DNA from: DATAMF01 sp964472565
Lineage (GTDB): Bacteria; Chloroflexota; Anaerolineae; Aggregatilineales; Aggregatilineaceae
Direction: 5' to 3'
NCBI GenBank assembly: GCA_964472565.1
Contig: CAYYNB010000004.1
Location: forward strand, 25,646-89,645
DNA length: 64,000 bases
The notes beneath the pieces are model-generated. The model was not told the DNA's origin. It was given only the letters and a program-made list of their open reading frames with translations, and searched no databases. The translations under genes were made by a program, and so were the position numbers. Within the stretch, counting starts at the first letter, position 1; each line of letters starts with the position of its first letter. This document shows positions 61,501 to 64,000 of this stretch, piece by piece.

Positions 61501-61934
61501 TTGTCCAGATGGTTCGCAGCGTATTTGAGGAACTTAATACAGAGACCCGACAGGTCGAAATTCGGATTGGGGAACTCCCGGATTGTTTTGCAGACCCAAC
61601 CCTGCTTAAACAGGTGATCATTAATTTACTGTCGAATGCACTCAAGTTCACACAGCAGCGCGAGGGTGCAGAAATCGAAGTGGGAGCGCTATCCAGGGAC
61701 GAAAAGACAGTTTATTATGTGAAAGATAATGGGGTAGGTTTCGACATGCAGTACGCAGATAAATTATTTGGGGTTTTCCAGCGACTGCACCGGTCCGAAG
61801 ATTTTGAAGGTACTGGGGTAGGCCTGGCTATTGTACAGCGCATCATCCACCGACATGGTGGACAGGTGTGGGCTGAGGCTCAGGTCGATGGGGGCGCAAC
61901 TTTTTATTTTACAATCGAGGCTACTCATGAATGA
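58524..61934 (+). CDS. membrane histidine kinase with PAS-PAS-GAF-PAS sensing domains
   Basis: 1136 aa. Membrane helix about 9-30, extracytoplasmic sensor of the dCACHE type about 31-290, second helix about 296-316. Then PAS 342-460 (GDGVIVTDAEGRIVLLNSVG), PAS 470-590, GAF 605-760, a coil (LEQRVIERTAEL), PAS 785-895 (NAPCGYHSLDKNGVFERVN). The HisKA has H926 in FSYSVSHDLRAPLRAVDGF and an ATPase domain with NLLSNALKF, DNGVGFDMQ and GTGVGLAI. It belongs to the class with phytochrome-like kinase ends and should pass phosphate to the Rcp1-like regulator that overlaps it by 8 nt. Confidence 0.93.
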   Translation: MHRATFPPWLSAILVFSLLALFVGGSWLYYRQKELLQARAENELQTIAQLKVDEIAIWRRERLGDAAVLTENPLFLDDIAGWMADPQPEITEKILTQFHTWQQHYHYKNIQLVDGDLNVRLSLAGEAGRLHEESAQALMAALQERQPLLSDLYLGLSDLPPQIDAIAPLFDPVSAEPIGGIILISDASQFLYPLIQVWPVPSNSAESLIIRQDGDFVLFLNPLRFQPEAALNLRIPLSQKDVIAVKAVLGMEGVVEGKDYRGVEVLSALKAIPDSPWFIVAKVDRSEVFADWQIRLLPILGMILGALSTGGTVGGVIWQRNQAFHYRKLFEAEKARQKSEMRYQATLLSIGDGVIVTDAEGRIVLLNSVGETLTGWTQNEASGKALEEVFRIISEDTRLPVENPARRVLQEGCIAGLSNHTLLITKDGREIPVADSGAPTRNKEGIIEGIVLVFRDQTEERSAQKTLQESEAFIRTVLDNLPVGVAVNSVDPTYMFYMNDNFARYYRSTREAMADPDTFWEAVYEDAEFREVIRKRVIEDVTSGDPDRMHWDDIPITRQGEVTTYISARNTPIVGRQLMLSTVWDTTERKRTEVALQRYAGQLAAVNRLDRIISSGLDLSLVYDNFVKELLALVPLDQTAIVLLNETGDEYQITRQWTQRESLLGVGQWVPVKGTAIEWLLSNPAPFRENEIGERGTWSETAALLHEGVRTRLLLPLIIQDQMVGVLTAARYGSTLFSQDEQSILATIADQLTIAIQNARLYERVQQYAAELEQRVIERTAELSDLYNNAPCGYHSLDKNGVFERVNDTELRWLGYAREELIGKVKAPEILTSDSVQTFEESFPLLKERGWLKDLELDMVRKDGSIQPVLLTATAIYDQNGQYQTSRSTIIDHTEIRQARTILQERTVQLEAANKELEAFSYSVSHDLRAPLRAVDGFSRIVLRDYAALLPDEGQHRLQVIRESAQQMGRLIDDLLAFSRLSRQPVQKHRVSLVQMVRSVFEELNTETRQVEIRIGELPDCFADPTLLKQVIINLLSNALKFTQQREGAEIEVGALSRDEKTVYYVKDNGVGFDMQYADKLFGVFQRLHRSEDFEGTGVGLAIVQRIIHRHGGQVWAEAQVDGGATFYFTIEATHE

Positions 61935-62367
61935 TAACTATGTGGAAATTTTGCTGGTCGAGGATAACCCTAATGATGCAGAACTTACACTCGATGCCCT
62001 TCGGGAATATAAGCTGACAAACCGTATTCATGTTGCGCGTGATGGGATGGAGGCGCTCGATTTCATTTTTTGTCGAGGAGAATATGCCCAGCGAAGCAAC
62101 CGTAACCCTCGTCTGATTCTGCTTGATCTGAAACTGCCGAAGATCAGCGGATTGGAAGTGTTGCAGCAAATTCGGGCAGACGCATGCACGCGGATGATTC
62201 CGATTGTGATTCTTACCTCTTCACAAGAGGAACGGGATATTGCGGCGAGTTATGGATTGGGAGTCAATAGTTATATTGTTAAACCAGTCGATTTTGAACA
62301 GTTCACAAATGCCGTTCGCCAATTGGGCTTTTACTGGCTTTTACTCAACCAACCGCCGCATTTGTAA
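61927..62367 (+). CDS. Rcp1-like response regulator
   Basis: 146 aa from the ATG at 61927, inside the last codons of the kinase gene (8-nt overlap, translational coupling). One receiver domain: VEDNPNDAELT, phospho-acceptor D67 in RLILLDLKLPKISG, lysine in IVKPVDFEQF. The insertion before the phosphorylation site (DFIFCRGEYAQRSNRNPRL) is typical of Rcp1, partner of Cph1 phytochrome kinase. It is the likely target of the kinase at 58524. No output domain. Confidence 0.9.
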   Translation: MNDNYVEILLVEDNPNDAELTLDALREYKLTNRIHVARDGMEALDFIFCRGEYAQRSNRNPRLILLDLKLPKISGLEVLQQIRADACTRMIPIVILTSSQEERDIAASYGLGVNSYIVKPVDFEQFTNAVRQLGFYWLLLNQPPHL

Positions 62368-62394
62368 CGGAGTGGGTCTACAGGAGATTGAGTT

Positions 62395-64000
62395 ATGTAT
62401 ACACCTCTCCGGGTATTGATTCTTGAAGACCAAGCTGCCGATGCCGAATTGATATTGGATGAACTGCGCCAGTTTGGGTTTGAACTCGATTGGCAGCGGG
62501 TCGAGTCGCAGGAAGACTTTCGGGCAAATCTGCGTGCCGATCTCGATGTGATCCTGGCAGACTATTCTTTGCCTCAATTTACGGCAGTGCAAGCGTTAGA
62601 TGAACTGCATCAGGTTGGACTGGACATCCCGTTTATTGTTGTCACGGGATCGATTAGTGAAGAAGTAGCTGTTCATTGTCTGAAACAGGGCGCGGCAGAT
62701 TATTTATTAAAGGACCGGTTAGCGCGACTGGGTCCCGCAGTGGTCAACGCACTCGAAGACAAACGACGACATGCGGAGAAGCAGCAGGCAGAGGAAGCTC
62801 TGCGCGAATCAGAACGATTTGCGCGCTCTACACTTGATGGCCTCGCGGCGCATATCGCTATTTTGGACGAGACGGGGACTATTTTAGCCGTCAATCGTAG
62901 TTGGCGGGCATTCGCAGAAGCTAACCCCCCGGTAACTACGAATGTATTTGAAGGCGCTAACTATCTCGGTGTTTGTGATCGGGCGGTTGGAACTGCATCC
63001 GAGGGAGCGGCTGAATTTTCAGCGGCTATTCGTGCTGTATTGAAGGGAGAACGGGAAAGTTTTGAGATGGAATATCCCTGTCCTTCCCCGACTGAACAGC
63101 GCTGGTTTGTGGCACGGGTAACACGCTTTCCTGGGGCAGGACCGGTTCGCGTAGTGGTGGCGCACGAAAATATCACACGGATGAAACAGGCCGAACTCAA
63201 GCTTGCTGAAGAACGTAATTTGCTGCGAACCCTGATCGATAACCTGCCAGACCGAGTGTATGCCAAAGATTTAGAGGGCCGGTTTATCCTGAAGAATCTG
63301 GTGGATACCCGCCAGATGGGTGCGGCGTCTACGGATGAGGTGATCGGAAAGACCGATTTTGACTACTATCCTCCTGAACTAGCGACCCAGTATTACACCG
63401 ATGATATGGCCGTTTTACAATCGGGCCAACCGATGATTAACCATGAAGAACCCGCCACAACTGCCGACGGAGGAAAGGGGTGGATGCTGACTTCCAAAGT
63501 GCCTGTGTATGATAATGAGGGCAAGGTGATTGGACTGGTGGGGATAGGGCGTGATATTACCGAGCGGAAGTTGACCGAGAAAGGGTTAATTCAGCGCAGC
63601 AAGGAAATTGATGTGCTGTATCAAGCAAGCCAACAACTCAGCCGAACCTTAGATCTGAACGAGATTTATCAGATCGCATATCAGGTTATCAGTGAGATTA
63701 TGGACTGCGATACCCTGTTTATATCCAGCTTTAACGAGGAGACTCAATATATCCACTGCTTGTTGGGGTATATCGATGGTAAACAAATTGATGTCAGCCA
63801 ACTGCCACCCATCCCACTCGCTGCTGAAGGCAAAAGCATGCAGAGACAGGTGATTCAGACAGGTGAACTGCTTTGTATTCCCGACTGTGAATGGGAACTC
63901 AGCAGGTCTCAAATTTTTTATCATGTTCCAGATAATGGAAGTGAGCTTCAGTCATCCCATCGTCCACAGGATAATGCATATCCACGCTCAGCAGTGATGG
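62395..64000 (+). CDS. REC-PAS-PAS-GAF signalling protein, 3' end outside the window
   Basis: The reading frame from the ATG at 62395 (AGGAGATTGAGTT just upstream) is open for 535 codons up to the last base and has no stop. It starts with a receiver domain (ILEDQAADAEL, D56 in VILADYSLPQF, VVTGSISEEVAV), then a helical linker, PAS about 145-265, PAS about 275-400 (IDNLPDRVYAKDLEGRFI), and a GAF-like domain from about 410. The rest is missing, probably a histidine kinase end. It is 27 nt after the Rcp1-like gene, so in the same operon. Confidence 0.85.
   Translation, partial: MYTPLRVLILEDQAADAELILDELRQFGFELDWQRVESQEDFRANLRADLDVILADYSLPQFTAVQALDELHQVGLDIPFIVVTGSISEEVAVHCLKQGAADYLLKDRLARLGPAVVNALEDKRRHAEKQQAEEALRESERFARSTLDGLAAHIAILDETGTILAVNRSWRAFAEANPPVTTNVFEGANYLGVCDRAVGTASEGAAEFSAAIRAVLKGERESFEMEYPCPSPTEQRWFVARVTRFPGAGPVRVVVAHENITRMKQAELKLAEERNLLRTLIDNLPDRVYAKDLEGRFILKNLVDTRQMGAASTDEVIGKTDFDYYPPELATQYYTDDMAVLQSGQPMINHEEPATTADGGKGWMLTSKVPVYDNEGKVIGLVGIGRDITERKLTEKGLIQRSKEIDVLYQASQQLSRTLDLNEIYQIAYQVISEIMDCDTLFISSFNEETQYIHCLLGYIDGKQIDVSQLPPIPLAAEGKSMQRQVIQTGELLCIPDCEWELSRSQIFYHVPDNGSELQSSHRPQDNAYPRSAVM

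Overview
The window is about 64 kb of a bacterial draft genome, most likely a Chloroflexota (Anaerolineae-like) species and probably a metagenome assembly, since it contains a 10-N scaffold join at 33394-33403. The assignment is an inference from gene content: a DUF6062-type cysteine protein, an Azoarcus-like group I intron in a tRNA gene, CAP-like and WD40 secreted proteins, SARP/NB-ARC/TPR regulators, large PAS/GAF histidine kinases and many sugar ABC transporters and glycosidases. There are no ribosomal RNAs, CRISPR arrays, phage genes or transposases.

Layout. (1) 121-11057 (-) is a glycan uptake and degradation operon: solute-binding protein, two permeases, two GH31 enzymes, a Tat-exported DUF362 protein and a GH99-like enzyme. 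A divergent LacI-family regulator (11175-12320, +) carries two tandem HTH domains. An 18-bp perfect palindrome overlaps both divergent promoters. (2) 12480-17702 (+) is a sensory cluster: histidine kinase, response regulator, HEAT-repeat protein, second response regulator and an oligopeptide-type binding protein without permeases. (3) 17699-25626 has a U32-family protein, a GH3 beta-glucosidase divergent from a TetR regulator with a candidate shared operator, an orphan ABC-2-like membrane protein and a small hypothetical gene. (4) 25990-33185 (-) has a ClC/CBS/RCK_C channel, a secreted WD40 protein and a BTAD/NB-ARC regulator whose TPR part is a separate reading frame. (5) After the scaffold gap come a degenerate M23-like secreted protein, tRNA-Ile(CAU) interrupted by a 192-nt group I intron, and tRNA-Gly(UCC). 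(6) 34615-41480 has the DUF6062 protein, an elongation-factor-like small protein, a radical SAM enzyme, a SulP/STAS/cNMP transporter, an HI0933-type flavoprotein and a TIR-WD40 protein.

(7) 41737-53051 (-) is a purine region: GMP synthase, xanthine phosphoribosyltransferase, a BMP-type nucleoside ABC importer and adenine deaminase. Its ATPase has four predicted membrane segments and a large extracytoplasmic loop inserted between its two nucleotide-binding domains, and a permease carries a Yip1-like membrane domain at its N-terminus. (8) 53154-58309 (-) has a MacB/FtsX-type ABC pair and a secreted CAP-like protein whose reading frame continues for 77 codons beyond an in-frame TGA. (9) 58524-64000 (+) has a large PAS/GAF histidine kinase, an Rcp1-like response regulator and the start of a REC-PAS-PAS-GAF protein that runs off the window. 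An intergenic repeat of roughly 55-92 bp occurs at least three times (24061, 36522, 45628).

The best candidates for something undescribed are the membrane-domain-fused purine ABC importer, the twin-HTH LacI regulator with its operator, the in-frame TGA in the CAP-like gene, the split tRNA gene and the TIR-WD40 protein.
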